Assembly (NCBI RefSeq): GCF_900114255.1
Contig: NZ_FOSL01000001.1
Span: forward strand, 1 to 64,000
From: Neomesorhizobium albiziae
Lineage (GTDB): Bacteria > Pseudomonadota > Alphaproteobacteria > Rhizobiales > Rhizobiaceae
DNA length: 64,000 nucleotides
Direction: 5' to 3'
Shown here: positions 55,885 through 64,000 of the stretch, piece by piece
How the letters are laid out: each line of letters starts with the position of its first letter
Numbering within the stretch: position 1 is the first letter of the stretch
The notes under the pieces: model-generated
The model's input: the letters and a program-made list of their open reading frames with translations, nothing else
What the model was told of the DNA's origin: nothing
Databases searched by the model: none
Translations under genes and position numbers: made by a program

Positions 55885-56733
55885 TCAGCGGTTGTCCCAC
55901 ATCCAGGAACGGTCCTGCCACAGCTTTTCGCCGATCAGACAGTCATAAACCGGTGTAGCCTGCGCCTTTACGATCGGCGGGTGAAGCGCTTCCTCCTCGG
56001 CCCATTGCCTGGACGTAGGCCCGGCGAGTTCGAGCACCAGCTTGCGGCGCACGGCTTCGGGGAACTGCGACCAGTCATTGACCGGCACCATGAAGGCGCC
56101 CGGCCCGCCGATCACGCAATCAGTGTAGTACTGGTCGAGATCGTCGACATCATAGGCGCTTGTCAGCCCGCCATTGGTCATCAACGGCAAGCCGTTGATG
56201 GTGATTCCCTGCCGGATCACGTCGTTGCGGACGATATCGACCGGCGGCCCCTGATTGTTCGGCCCGTCCCCCGAAACGTCGATCACTCGTTTCAAGCCCT
56301 GAAACTGGCTCTCGGCGAACAAATCCGCGCCGAACTCCAGCGCGCTGGAGATCGAGGTCCGCCGCGCGCTGTTGGGCGGCTGGGCCGAAAGCTGCGACGC
56401 CACCCGCTCGGCATCGGCAGGCGAAGCAATCGTCGTCCACGGCACGATGACGTGGTGCGACGTGCTGCCGGCCCATTCGAAATAGGTGATCGCGATCTTG
56501 CCATGCACGCCGTCGGCAATCGCCTGCAAAACCTTGTCGTGGGTAAGCGCCGCTGCGTAACCCCGCCTCTGGATGTCGAGCTCGTCCGGCGACATGGACA
56601 AGGAAACATCGACGGCCAGCACCAGTTCGATGTCGACCGCTTCGGCGGCCCGGCCTGCCGAGGCAGCAATAACGGTCAGCGCCAAAGAGACGCCGGCTGC
56701 GAGTGCATGTCTGGCGCGAAACAGACGAGACAT
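55885..56733 (-). CDS. Exported DUF1194 (von Willebrand A-like) protein
   Basis: A 282-residue protein with a signal peptide (cut near residue 30, 'AGRAAEA'). 'LAVDVSLSMSPDELD' holds a DxSxS metal-site motif (42-48) of a von Willebrand A-type fold, with 'VIDVSGDGPNNQG' as the later Asp/Gly element; together these define DUF1194. Presumably periplasmic, perhaps in metal-dependent protein contacts. It reads in the same direction as the flavoprotein gene upstream, but a terminator lies between them. Confidence 0.85.
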   Translation of the reverse strand: MSRLFRARHALAAGVSLALTVIAASAGRAAEAVDIELVLAVDVSLSMSPDELDIQRRGYAAALTHDKVLQAIADGVHGKIAITYFEWAGSTSHHVIVPWTTIASPADAERVASQLSAQPPNSARRTSISSALEFGADLFAESQFQGLKRVIDVSGDGPNNQGPPVDIVRNDVIRQGITINGLPLMTNGGLTSAYDVDDLDQYYTDCVIGGPGAFMVPVNDWSQFPEAVRRKLVLELAGPTSRQWAEEEALHPPIVKAQATPVYDCLIGEKLWQDRSWMWDNR

Positions 56734-56768
56734 GACGCAAGGTTACGCGAAAACCACCGCTTGAAAAG

Positions 56769-56796
56769 AAAAGGCAGGGAAGAACCCGGGCCTTTT
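56769..56796 (-). terminator. Terminator after the flavoprotein gene
   Basis: On the minus strand AAAAGGC (56796-56790) pairs with GCCTTTT (56775-56769), followed by CTTTTC. It lies 35 bases after the stop of the dehydrogenase gene. Confidence 0.65.
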
Positions 56797-56830
56797 CTCT
56801 TCACGATTTCGCGACCACGGGCAAAACCCG

Positions 56831-59392
56831 TTAACTACGCGGCTTCAAATTCTCCGGATCGTAGAGCGGCTTGTAGCCTATTGCCGTCACCTCGGCCGGA
56901 AAGGTCTGGCCGAAATATTCGACGGAGAGCTTACGGCCTTCCGTGCAATAGGCCCACGGCAGATAGGCAAGCGCGATGTTTTTGCCGATCGTCGGCCCAT
57001 AAGCGACCGAAGTGGTGAAGGAGCGGCGACCGAGCTCGTCGACCAGCGTCTCGCCCGTCTCCGGGTCCATCACCGGCATCATGCCAACGGGATAACGCGC
57101 AACCCCCTTGGAATCGAGATTGTCGGTCATGACCAGCGTGCACAGCATCGCCGGCTGATTTTTCCGCGCGCGGTATTCTTCGTGCTTGGCCTTGCCACGG
57201 AAATCCGCCTCCTTGACCTTCGGCCGGGCAAGATCGGCCTCAAGCAAATTGTACTCGGTCAGAAGATCCGCGTTCTGCAGGCGAAGGCTTTTTTCCATGC
57301 GGCGCGAGTTGGCGTAGGTTTCGACGCCGAACGGCATGACTCCCGTCGCGCGCAGCGCGTCCCACACGGCAAGGCCGTCCTCGTAGCGCATGTGCAGTTC
57401 CCACCCCTGCTCGCCGACATAGGAGATGCGGAATGCGGTGACCTCCTTGCCGGCGATCTTCACGGGCTTGATCGCGGCAAACGGGAAGTTTTCGGGCGTG
57501 AGACCCGCTGGATCCTCGACGACCTTCTGTAGCGTCGCGCGCGCGTTGGGCCCCCAGATGCCGACGGTAACGTATTTCTCGGTCACGTCGGTGACGGTGA
57601 CATCGAAGCCTTTGTCCTCTGCCACCCTCCTGACGTAGTGAAAGTCGCGCGGTCCGGCATCGGCGCCGTCGATGATGCGGCAGCGGTCGGCCAAGCGGAT
57701 GACGGTGAGGTCGGCGCGCACCATGCCCTCGTCGTCGAGAAAGTGCGTGTAGATGCCCTTGCCGATATTGGCGTCGCCGCCGATCTTGGCCGCGCACAGC
57801 CATTCCATCAGCGCGACATGATCGGGGCCTTCGACATCGATGATGGCGAAATGCGACAGGTTCACGATACCGCAATCCTCACTCATGGCGAGATGCTCGG
57901 CATTGGAAACGCGCCAGAAGTGGCGGCTGTCCCATTCATTTTCGCGTACAGGAACGCGATTGCCGTATTTCTCCAGCAGGTGCTCGTTGGCGGCGTAACC
58001 GTGGGCGCGCTCCCAGCCGCCGAGTTCCATGAAATAGCCGCCGAGCTCCTTCTCGCGTTCGTAGAACGGCGAGTGGCGCACATTGCGGCCGGTCGCATAG
58101 GGCTCGCGCGGATGCACGGCCGGATTGTAGACTTTCTGGGCAGCCTCGCCGCAGCGGCCCTCGATGAATTTTTCTTCCATCTGGTGTGGATAGAAGCGGG
58201 AATAGTCGAGCCTGTTATGGTCGATCGGCGTGCGGCCGTCTGTCATCCAGTCGGCGATGAGCTTGCCCATGCCCGGGCCGTCCTTGACCCATACCGCAAC
58301 CGCATACCACAGCCCCCTCACCTTCTGGCTCTCGCCCATGGAGGGGCCGCCGTCGGTGGTCACCTGCAGGAGCCCGTTGAAGGAGTGGCTTTCATTGTAG
58401 CCGAGTTCGCCCAGTATAGGCGTCAGCTCCATCGCGCGTTCCAGCGGTTCGATGATCTGGTCCATCTCCAGGTCGCGCTGCGACGGCGAAAGCCGCGACT
58501 CGTGCTTTTCCAGAAGGTCGCGCGGGTGGCACAGGCGCGGGTTCTTTTCCTCGTAGTAGCCCCACTCGATCTGCCCGCCTTCGGCGGTCCTGGGGTCGCC
58601 GGTGTCACGCATGTAGGCAGAGTTGCCCTGATCGCGCAGCAGCGGCCAGCCGATCTCCTTGCCTGTGCCGGCAAATTCGGTGTACGGGCCGAAGAAGGTC
58701 AAGGGATGGTCGACCGGCATGACCGGCAGGTCCTCGCCCGCCATTTCCGCGATCAGCCGGCCCCAGATGCCGGCGCACACCACCACATGGTCGGCATGAA
58801 TGGTGCCGCGGTCCGTCACCACGCCCTTGATCCGCCCGTTCTCGATGACCAGCGATTTGGCCGGAGTGTTGGCGAAGGCCCTGAGCTTTCCGGAAGCTTC
58901 GCCCTGATCGACAAGCTTGCCCGCGACCGTCTGCGAGCGCGGGATGACAAGACCGGCATCGGGATCCCACATGCCGCCCTGCACCAGATGCTCTTCGATC
59001 AGCGGGAATTTTTCCTTGATCTCGGCGGGTTCGATGAGGCGTGCGCGGGTCCCGAAAGCCTTGGCGGAGGCCACCTTGCGCTTGATCTCCTCCATGCGGT
59101 CATCGTCGCCGACGCGGGCGACCTCGAGGCCGCCGACCCGCGCGTAGTGGCCCATCTTCTCGTAGAAATCGATGGAGTAGAGCGTCGTCCAGCAGGACAG
59201 GAAGTCGTGGCTGGTGGTGTAGCAGAAGTCCGACGCGTGCGCCGTCGACCCGATGTCGGTCGGGATGCCGGACTTGTCGATGCCGACGATGTCATCCCAT
59301 CCCCGCTCGATCAGGTGATGGGCCACCGACGCGCCCACGATACCGCCCAGCCCGATGATGACGACCTTCGCCCGTTTCGGAAACTCTGCCAT
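56831..59392 (-). CDS. Dimethylglycine/sarcosine dehydrogenase-like FAD/GcvT fusion protein
   Basis: An 853-residue two-domain protein. Residues ~1-400 are a DAO-type FAD oxidoreductase ('VVIIGLGGIVGASVAHHLIE'; Rossmann glycines 14-20; 'GSTAHASDF' where dimethylglycine dehydrogenases often have a flavin-linked His). Residues ~430-850 are a GcvT aminomethyltransferase-like domain ('GIVNLSHFAIIDVEGPDHVA', 'RISYVGEQGWELHMRYEDGL') that binds folate. Such enzymes demethylate N-methyl glycines and pass the one-carbon unit to tetrahydrofolate. Substrate not certain. ATG 59392 is chosen over one seven codons earlier. No partner subunits nearby, so it is a single-chain type. Confidence 0.88.
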   Translation of the reverse strand: MAEFPKRAKVVIIGLGGIVGASVAHHLIERGWDDIVGIDKSGIPTDIGSTAHASDFCYTTSHDFLSCWTTLYSIDFYEKMGHYARVGGLEVARVGDDDRMEEIKRKVASAKAFGTRARLIEPAEIKEKFPLIEEHLVQGGMWDPDAGLVIPRSQTVAGKLVDQGEASGKLRAFANTPAKSLVIENGRIKGVVTDRGTIHADHVVVCAGIWGRLIAEMAGEDLPVMPVDHPLTFFGPYTEFAGTGKEIGWPLLRDQGNSAYMRDTGDPRTAEGGQIEWGYYEEKNPRLCHPRDLLEKHESRLSPSQRDLEMDQIIEPLERAMELTPILGELGYNESHSFNGLLQVTTDGGPSMGESQKVRGLWYAVAVWVKDGPGMGKLIADWMTDGRTPIDHNRLDYSRFYPHQMEEKFIEGRCGEAAQKVYNPAVHPREPYATGRNVRHSPFYEREKELGGYFMELGGWERAHGYAANEHLLEKYGNRVPVRENEWDSRHFWRVSNAEHLAMSEDCGIVNLSHFAIIDVEGPDHVALMEWLCAAKIGGDANIGKGIYTHFLDDEGMVRADLTVIRLADRCRIIDGADAGPRDFHYVRRVAEDKGFDVTVTDVTEKYVTVGIWGPNARATLQKVVEDPAGLTPENFPFAAIKPVKIAGKEVTAFRISYVGEQGWELHMRYEDGLAVWDALRATGVMPFGVETYANSRRMEKSLRLQNADLLTEYNLLEADLARPKVKEADFRGKAKHEEYRARKNQPAMLCTLVMTDNLDSKGVARYPVGMMPVMDPETGETLVDELGRRSFTTSVAYGPTIGKNIALAYLPWAYCTEGRKLSVEYFGQTFPAEVTAIGYKPLYDPENLKPRS

Positions 59393-59645
59393 TGCCCACG
59401 ACTCCGACATCAAATTTTCGGCAGACTATAGGCCGGCCTCGAGCGATTGCAGCCTGTTTGCGACATCGCCCCAAAACCGCGCGACCTCGATTGCACTTCA
59501 AGCTAGATTTGTAACGGCCATTAACGTTTTGGCATCGCTGCAAATGGTAAATACCGTCCGGGGCGATGGGACGGAATCTACTGGCGGCACCGCCGGCCGG
59601 ATCTCGTGGAGCGTGCGAGGCACGCAGGATGCGGAAACGCGACAT

Positions 59646-61388
59646 ATGAGCATTGCGGTCAACAAGAAAGGCGGCGCGGGCATCTCTCGATTCTCCCTGT
59701 CATCGCCGTGGACGATCCTGGCGCTCGCCGTGGCGACCGTGGCCATTCTCCTCTCGCTTCCGATACGGCTGCCCGTCGGCCCCATGTATTGGGACGTCAT
59801 CATCTACTACGATGCTGCCAACCGCATTTTCAGTGGCCAGGCGCCGGTCATCGACTTCTTCACGCCGGTGGGGCCGCTGGGCTACTATCTCTTTGCCGGC
59901 CTTTTGTGGGTGTTCCCGAACGCGCAGCCCACCCTGCTCGCGCACTGGTCCCTGCTGCTGATTACCGCGCCGCTGATGGCGATGCTGCTGTGGCATGTCG
60001 ACCGCAAATCGCGCGGCATCGCCCTGGCGCTGCTGCTGCCGTTTCTGCTGTTTGCGCTGCTGCCCTTCAACACGCGCGCCTTTTACCCGTTCCCGGGTTC
60101 GGATGGTTTCGGCATCTACAACCGCCAGATCTGCCAGGTCCTCTACATCCTCGTGGCTGCCCTGCTGTTCGTGAAGGATCGGCTCAGCCTTGGCCTGATG
60201 ATCGCGATCATCATGACGGCCCTGTTCCTGCTGAAGATCACCGGCTTCGTCGCCGGCGGCATCATCTGCGCGTTCGCCTTCCTGGCCGGACGCGTGCCGC
60301 TGCGCGTCGCGCTTGCATCGCTCGCATTGTTTGCGGCAACATTGGTGCTGGCGGAACTTTCCAGCGGCCTGGTGAGCGAATACGTCGCCAACATCATCAG
60401 CCTCGTGCAGATGAACAGCGGCACCCTTCTGCCTCGCTTCCTGCAGGCGACATCGCTGAATTTCGGCATCGTGCTGACGACTTCGGCGCTGATCGCAGCC
60501 CTTGCATGGAGCGACTGGGCTGGCCTCAAACAGCGCGTGGCAAACCTTTTCCAATCGTTCGGAATTGCAAGCTTCAACAAGCTGCTCGACCATCGCTTGT
60601 TCTGGCTGGGTGCGGTTCTGTTTGCCGGTATCCTGTTCGAGACCCAGAACACCGGTAGCCAGGCGATGATCTTCCTCTGGCCGGTGGTCCTTGCCGTCCT
60701 CATGGATTCGCGCTTTCTCCTGGCACGCCCCATCCAGCTGGTGGTGGTCGCGGGCCTGGCGGCCGCCGTCGCCTTCCCGCCGGCGGTCGTGCTGATCGAG
60801 CGCGCCGCGAGGGCCTATATAGGCAGCACCAAGAACCTGCCGCTCGAAAATGCCAACCTGAAGTCGCTGGGCGCCATCAACATGCGAAGCGAAGTGGCGA
60901 TGCGCGCCGAGCACATGCTCAGATTCTATCCGGAGCATCGGGCGCTCTACGACGATATGATCAACGTCGGCGAATTGCCGACCCCGATGCTCTATTCCGA
61001 TTTCGACTTCCAGGTCGTCTACCTCACCGCCGTCGACCGGGCGATCGATTCGATCAAGGCGTTGGAGGCGGCCAAGGGCATCCGTTTCGAAACGATCATG
61101 TCGCTCAACTTCGTCAACCCGTTCCCGTGGCTGATGGATCGTTCGGCACCCCTGCATATCGCCATCGGCGCCGACCCGATGCGCGCGGTGCCGGACCCTG
61201 GCTCGGATGAAGAGCAAGCCACCGCGGACGCCGATCTCGTGCTTTATCCAACCTGCCCGCCGACCACCGCCAACGCGATGCTTCACGAGATGTATGCCCC
61301 CGCGCTCACCAAGCACATCCGGATGAAACTCGACGCCTGCTACGACGCTTATGTCCATCCCCGGTTTGCGGCACTGTTCTCGCAGTAA
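59646..61388 (+). CDS. Polytopic membrane protein, unknown function
   Basis: A 580-residue protein with roughly ten membrane segments in the first 430 residues ('WTILALAVATVAILLSLPI', 'SRGIALALLLPFLLFALLPF') and a soluble C-terminal part. The motif 'MYWDVIIYYDAANRIFSGQAP' (in part), with an early Asp in the first outer loop, recalls GT-C type membrane glycosyltransferases, but I cannot confirm this. ATG 59646 is chosen because the longer frame upstream runs antisense into the dehydrogenase start. A terminator follows at 61454-61480. Confidence 0.7.
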   Translation: MSIAVNKKGGAGISRFSLSSPWTILALAVATVAILLSLPIRLPVGPMYWDVIIYYDAANRIFSGQAPVIDFFTPVGPLGYYLFAGLLWVFPNAQPTLLAHWSLLLITAPLMAMLLWHVDRKSRGIALALLLPFLLFALLPFNTRAFYPFPGSDGFGIYNRQICQVLYILVAALLFVKDRLSLGLMIAIIMTALFLLKITGFVAGGIICAFAFLAGRVPLRVALASLALFAATLVLAELSSGLVSEYVANIISLVQMNSGTLLPRFLQATSLNFGIVLTTSALIAALAWSDWAGLKQRVANLFQSFGIASFNKLLDHRLFWLGAVLFAGILFETQNTGSQAMIFLWPVVLAVLMDSRFLLARPIQLVVVAGLAAAVAFPPAVVLIERAARAYIGSTKNLPLENANLKSLGAINMRSEVAMRAEHMLRFYPEHRALYDDMINVGELPTPMLYSDFDFQVVYLTAVDRAIDSIKALEAAKGIRFETIMSLNFVNPFPWLMDRSAPLHIAIGADPMRAVPDPGSDEEQATADADLVLYPTCPPTTANAMLHEMYAPALTKHIRMKLDACYDAYVHPRFAALFSQ

Positions 61389-61453
61389 CCCTGAGCGACG
61401 GCGGGGAACCGAGGCTGCGACCAGCCCGAAGGGCCGCTACGTACGGCCAAGAA

Positions 61454-61480
61454 AAAGGCCGGGGTCCAGCCCCGGCCTTT
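61454..61480. terminator. Bidirectional terminator between convergent genes
   Basis: AAAGGCCGGGG (61454-61464) pairs with CCCCGGCCTTT (61470-61480) around a five-base loop, with A-rich and T-rich flanks. It lies between the membrane protein gene and the convergent aminotransferase gene. Confidence 0.85.
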
Positions 61481-61503
61481 CTATATTCAACGTTATGCCG
61501 TCT

Positions 61504-62976
61504 TTACTTCACCTGGCTTTTCACAAAATCCTTGACGATGGCCACGATGCCGCGCCCCAAGAGGCTGTCCATCGCATCGACGAGCCGGTCGGCATGTTCG
61601 CGCTGGCAGATCAGCGGCGGCAGCAGCCGGATGACATTGCGGTTGTATTCGGTGAAGGCGACCAGCACGTCGTAATCGCGCAGCAGAAGCGCGCCGACGA
61701 AGCCGGACAACGAGCCCTTCAGCTTGTCGTCCAGCATCGAGACCACCGGGCGCAGCACCATCGGCAGCGTCTGCGAAAAGTCGTGGAACTCCAGGCCGAT
61801 CATGAAGCCCTTGCCACGCACGTCCTTGATGATCTTCGGATATTTTGCCTGCAGCGCCTGAAGCCTGTTGAGCAGATAGTCGCCGGTGACGGCGGCATTT
61901 TCGATCAGCCCTTCGTCATAAAGCACATGCAGCGTCTCGATGGCGGTGATCGAAGCCTCGCCGATGCCGCCAAAGGTGGCGGCGGCGTGGATCATCGCCG
62001 TTTTCGGTGTACCGTATGCCTTCATATAGACGTCGCGTTTGGCGATCATGGCCGCCATGGCCGACTTGCCGCCGCCGAGCGACTTGGCGACCGCCGTCAC
62101 GTCCGGCACGACGCCGTAATGCTCGAAGGCGAAGAAACGGCCCGAACGGCCGACGCCGCACTGCACCTCGTCGGCGACCCACAGCACGCCATACTGGTCG
62201 CACAACGCCCGGAGCTTCTGCCAGAATTCGGCGGGCGCCTGCACGATGCCGCCGCCGCCCTGGATGGTTTCCAGAACGATGGCGCCGATTTCAGGATCGG
62301 ACTTGAATGCCCGCTCGATGGCGTCGATATCGCCGAACGGCACCCGCACCGTATTGTCGGTCAGCTTGAACTCGCCGCGGTAAAGCTGGCCGTCGGTAAT
62401 CGCCAGCACGCCCTTGGTTTTTCCGTGGAATGAGTTCTCGGCATAAACAACCTTCGGGCGCTTTGGCCCGGCGGCGCGCTCGGCGATCTTGATCGCCGCT
62501 TCCATGGCTTCCGAGCCGGACGAGCCGAGGAACACCATGTCGAGGTCGCCCGGCGCGATCTGCGCAAGATTGTGCGCGAGTGCGGCCGCATATTGCGACA
62601 TGAAGGCGATGGCGATCTCGTGGCGTTTTTCGTCCTGGAACTTTTCGCGCGCCGCGATGATGCGCTTGTGGTTGTGCCCAAGCGCCAGCGATCCGAATCC
62701 GCCGAAGAAATCGAGGATGCGGCGGCCGTTCTGGTCGACATAGAACATGCCTTCCGCCGTCTCGATCTTGATCTTGTGGAAGCCGAGCAGCTTCATGAAG
62801 TGCAGCTGGCCGGGATTGAGATGCGCCTTGAACAGGTCGGTCATGCGGGCGACGTCCATCGCCTTGGATTCCTCGACGCTGATCATCGCCGGCTTGACGA
62901 TCGCCGCCGGCGACAATGCCGGAGCGTTGACGACGGCGCGGGCGTCGTCTGTCTTGGGTTTGGTCATGGCGGTCAT
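61504..62976 (-). CDS. Class III PLP-dependent aminotransferase
   Basis: A 490-residue fold-type I aminotransferase. 'FFGGFGSLALGHNHKRI', 'FLGSSGSEAMEAAIKIAE', 'WVADEVQCGVGRSGRFFAFE' and 'DVTAVAKSLGGGKSAMAA' are class III motifs, the last containing the PLP-binding Lys. GGGAG lies just before ATG 62976. The substrate is not determined; relatives act on ornithine, putrescine or aspartate-type amines. It follows the epimerase gene closely (about 20 bases), so the two probably form an operon that continues beyond the window. Confidence 0.88.
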   Translation of the reverse strand: MTAMTKPKTDDARAVVNAPALSPAAIVKPAMISVEESKAMDVARMTDLFKAHLNPGQLHFMKLLGFHKIKIETAEGMFYVDQNGRRILDFFGGFGSLALGHNHKRIIAAREKFQDEKRHEIAIAFMSQYAAALAHNLAQIAPGDLDMVFLGSSGSEAMEAAIKIAERAAGPKRPKVVYAENSFHGKTKGVLAITDGQLYRGEFKLTDNTVRVPFGDIDAIERAFKSDPEIGAIVLETIQGGGGIVQAPAEFWQKLRALCDQYGVLWVADEVQCGVGRSGRFFAFEHYGVVPDVTAVAKSLGGGKSAMAAMIAKRDVYMKAYGTPKTAMIHAAATFGGIGEASITAIETLHVLYDEGLIENAAVTGDYLLNRLQALQAKYPKIIKDVRGKGFMIGLEFHDFSQTLPMVLRPVVSMLDDKLKGSLSGFVGALLLRDYDVLVAFTEYNRNVIRLLPPLICQREHADRLVDAMDSLLGRGIVAIVKDFVKSQVK

Positions 62977-62999
62977 CTTTGTCTCCCTCGCAGCCCGAT

Positions 63000-64000
63000 C
63001 TATTCGGCCGGTACGTGGTTGGCGGCCACTGTATGACCGTCTTTCTTGGCGCGATATTCCTTGTAGGCGGCGATCAGCATGTCCTCGTCGCGGTATTGCG
63101 GAACCCAGCCGAGCTGGCGCTCCCCCTTCGAAACGTCGAGCACGCATTCCTCATCGGCGATCAGATACTGTTCCGGATCCATGATCGGCATGTTGATCAG
63201 ATCGAGCAGATCGAGCGTCCGCTTCACCGCCCAGCCGGGTGTCGGGATCAGCAGGGACTTCGAACCGGCGTGCCGGATCAGGTCGCCGAGCAGCTTGCGC
63301 ACCGGCGGCGGGTTGAGCGAGCCCAGATTGTAGGCTTCGTTGGGCACGCCTGCCTTCCAAGCAAGCCGCGCCGCTTCGGCGCAGTCGAACACCGAGATGA
63401 ATTGGTACGGATTCCTGCCGGAGCCAATCATCGGCACCGGCAGGTTCATGTCGATCAGCTTGAACAACTTTTCCAGAATGCCGAGACGGCCGGGACCGAT
63501 GATCAGCCGCGGGCGGAACAGCGAAATGTTCATGCCGCGCTTGCGCCATTCGGCGGCAAGCTCCTCGGTCTTCAGCTTCGACCAGCCGTATTCGCCGAGC
63601 GGCGCCACCGGATGTTCTTCGGTCATCGGATAGGTGACGGTGTGGCCGTAGATCATGTCGGTAGTGAAGTGCACCAGCCTCGGCGCATCGACCCGGTCCA
63701 TCGCCTTGATGATGTTTTCGGTGCCGTGCACGTTCACCGGCCAGAAGAAGTCATGCCGCTTGGCGCGCACCTGGATCGGCGACAGCATTTTTGCCGACAG
63801 ATTGTAGACCATGTCGTCGGCGCGGATACCCACCTTGGCCACCGACGCGGGGTCGGTGACATCGCACTCCACGAACGTCCCCTTGCGGTAATGCGTCAGG
63901 TCGCTCTTGACGATGTCGGCGACGACGACCTCCTCGCCATCGGCGATCAGCTTTGGCGCAAGATGGCGGCCGACGAAGCCGTCGCCTCCGAAAATGATGT
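63000..64000 (-). CDS. NAD-dependent epimerase/dehydratase (5' end outside the window)
   Basis: A partial extended short-chain dehydrogenase. Near the window edge the frame reads 'IIFGGDGFVGRHLAPKLIAD', the NAD-binding Rossmann motif at the very N-terminus, so only a few residues are missing. 'FTTDMIYG' with 'YGWSKLKTEELAAEW' supplies the catalytic Tyr-x-x-x-Lys. 'RPRLIIGPGRLGILEKLFKL' and 'PYQFISVFDCAEAARLA' are typical of sugar-nucleotide or hydroxysteroid-type epimerases. The ATG at 63872 is internal. It is probably co-transcribed with the aminotransferase. Confidence 0.88.
   Translation of the reverse strand, partial: IIFGGDGFVGRHLAPKLIADGEEVVVADIVKSDLTHYRKGTFVECDVTDPASVAKVGIRADDMVYNLSAKMLSPIQVRAKRHDFFWPVNVHGTENIIKAMDRVDAPRLVHFTTDMIYGHTVTYPMTEEHPVAPLGEYGWSKLKTEELAAEWRKRGMNISLFRPRLIIGPGRLGILEKLFKLIDMNLPVPMIGSGRNPYQFISVFDCAEAARLAWKAGVPNEAYNLGSLNPPPVRKLLGDLIRHAGSKSLLIPTPGWAVKRTLDLLDLINMPIMDPEQYLIADEECVLDVSKGERQLGWVPQYRDEDMLIAAYKEYRAKKDGHTVAANHVPAE

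Noticed and set aside
57638-59431. Plus-strand open frame of about 600 codons opposite the flavoprotein
   Set aside because: The minus-strand protein has clear domains over the same interval; the antisense translation has none.

Overview
This window looks like a chromosome segment of a Hyphomicrobiales (Rhizobiales) alphaproteobacterium, most like Mesorhizobium or a close Phyllobacteriaceae relative. The signs are high GC with NNC/NNG codon use, a fused SecDF, the order serS-surE-pcm-LytM / yajC-secDF-Mth938-squalene-synthase-like, a complete 14-gene nuo cluster running into birA-rnj-mce-DUF1467-proS-lolC-lolD, DUF1127 genes followed by 'cuckoo' small RNAs, and an alphaproteobacterial LexA box (GTTC-N7-GTTC). 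The genus is an inference from gene content, not a measured assignment.

Left part (1-8300) is accessory DNA: less GC-rich, gene-poor at first, with decayed mobile-element pieces (a frameshifted resolvase, an excisionase-type helix-turn-helix remnant, an IS66 OrfA remnant), one intact serine resolvase with repeats upstream, a lone CoiA-like nuclease, an SOS-box-controlled divergent pair of small genes, and a run of short exported, lipoprotein or membrane proteins with no recognisable function.

From 8.9 kb the core chromosome begins. Two near-identical DUF1127 genes are followed by nine CCTCCTCCC-loop hairpins (three cuckoo RNA units ending in a terminator), then trmFO. On the minus strand follow a fatty-acid hydroxylase-type enzyme with a small membrane partner, two related CTAGTGG palindromes, and the export operon yajC-secDF, which continues into homologues of the mitochondrial complex I assembly factors NDUFAF6 and NDUFAF3. 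Then come a DUF815 ATPase, a LytM/LysM lipoprotein, pcm, surE and serS. An ABC-F ATPase and a P1 peptidase lie on the plus strand.

From about 50.1 kb down to 26.2 kb almost everything reads on the minus strand: nuoA-N, birA, rnj, mce, DUF1467, proS, lolC, lolD. The nuo cluster carries non-canonical inserts: a phasin-like/helix-hairpin-helix protein between nuoF and nuoG, a matching HhH tail on NuoE, a 63-residue membrane protein between nuoH and nuoI, and an S23-type four-helix-bundle gene between nuoC and nuoD framed by inverted TGAATGG heptamer arrays. A gene-less copy of that framed element lies between mce and rnj. A probable small RNA runs antisense to this block in the proS/DUF1467 gap.

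The right end (50.5-64 kb) holds tRNA-Asp and tRNA-Val, a LysR regulator divergent from a DUF1127-type gene, a GlxA/AraC regulator, nhaA with a structured leader, two exported proteins, a dimethylglycine/sarcosine-dehydrogenase-like flavoprotein, a polytopic membrane protein, a class III aminotransferase and an NAD-dependent epimerase cut by the window end. No rRNA, CRISPR array or complete insertion sequence was seen.
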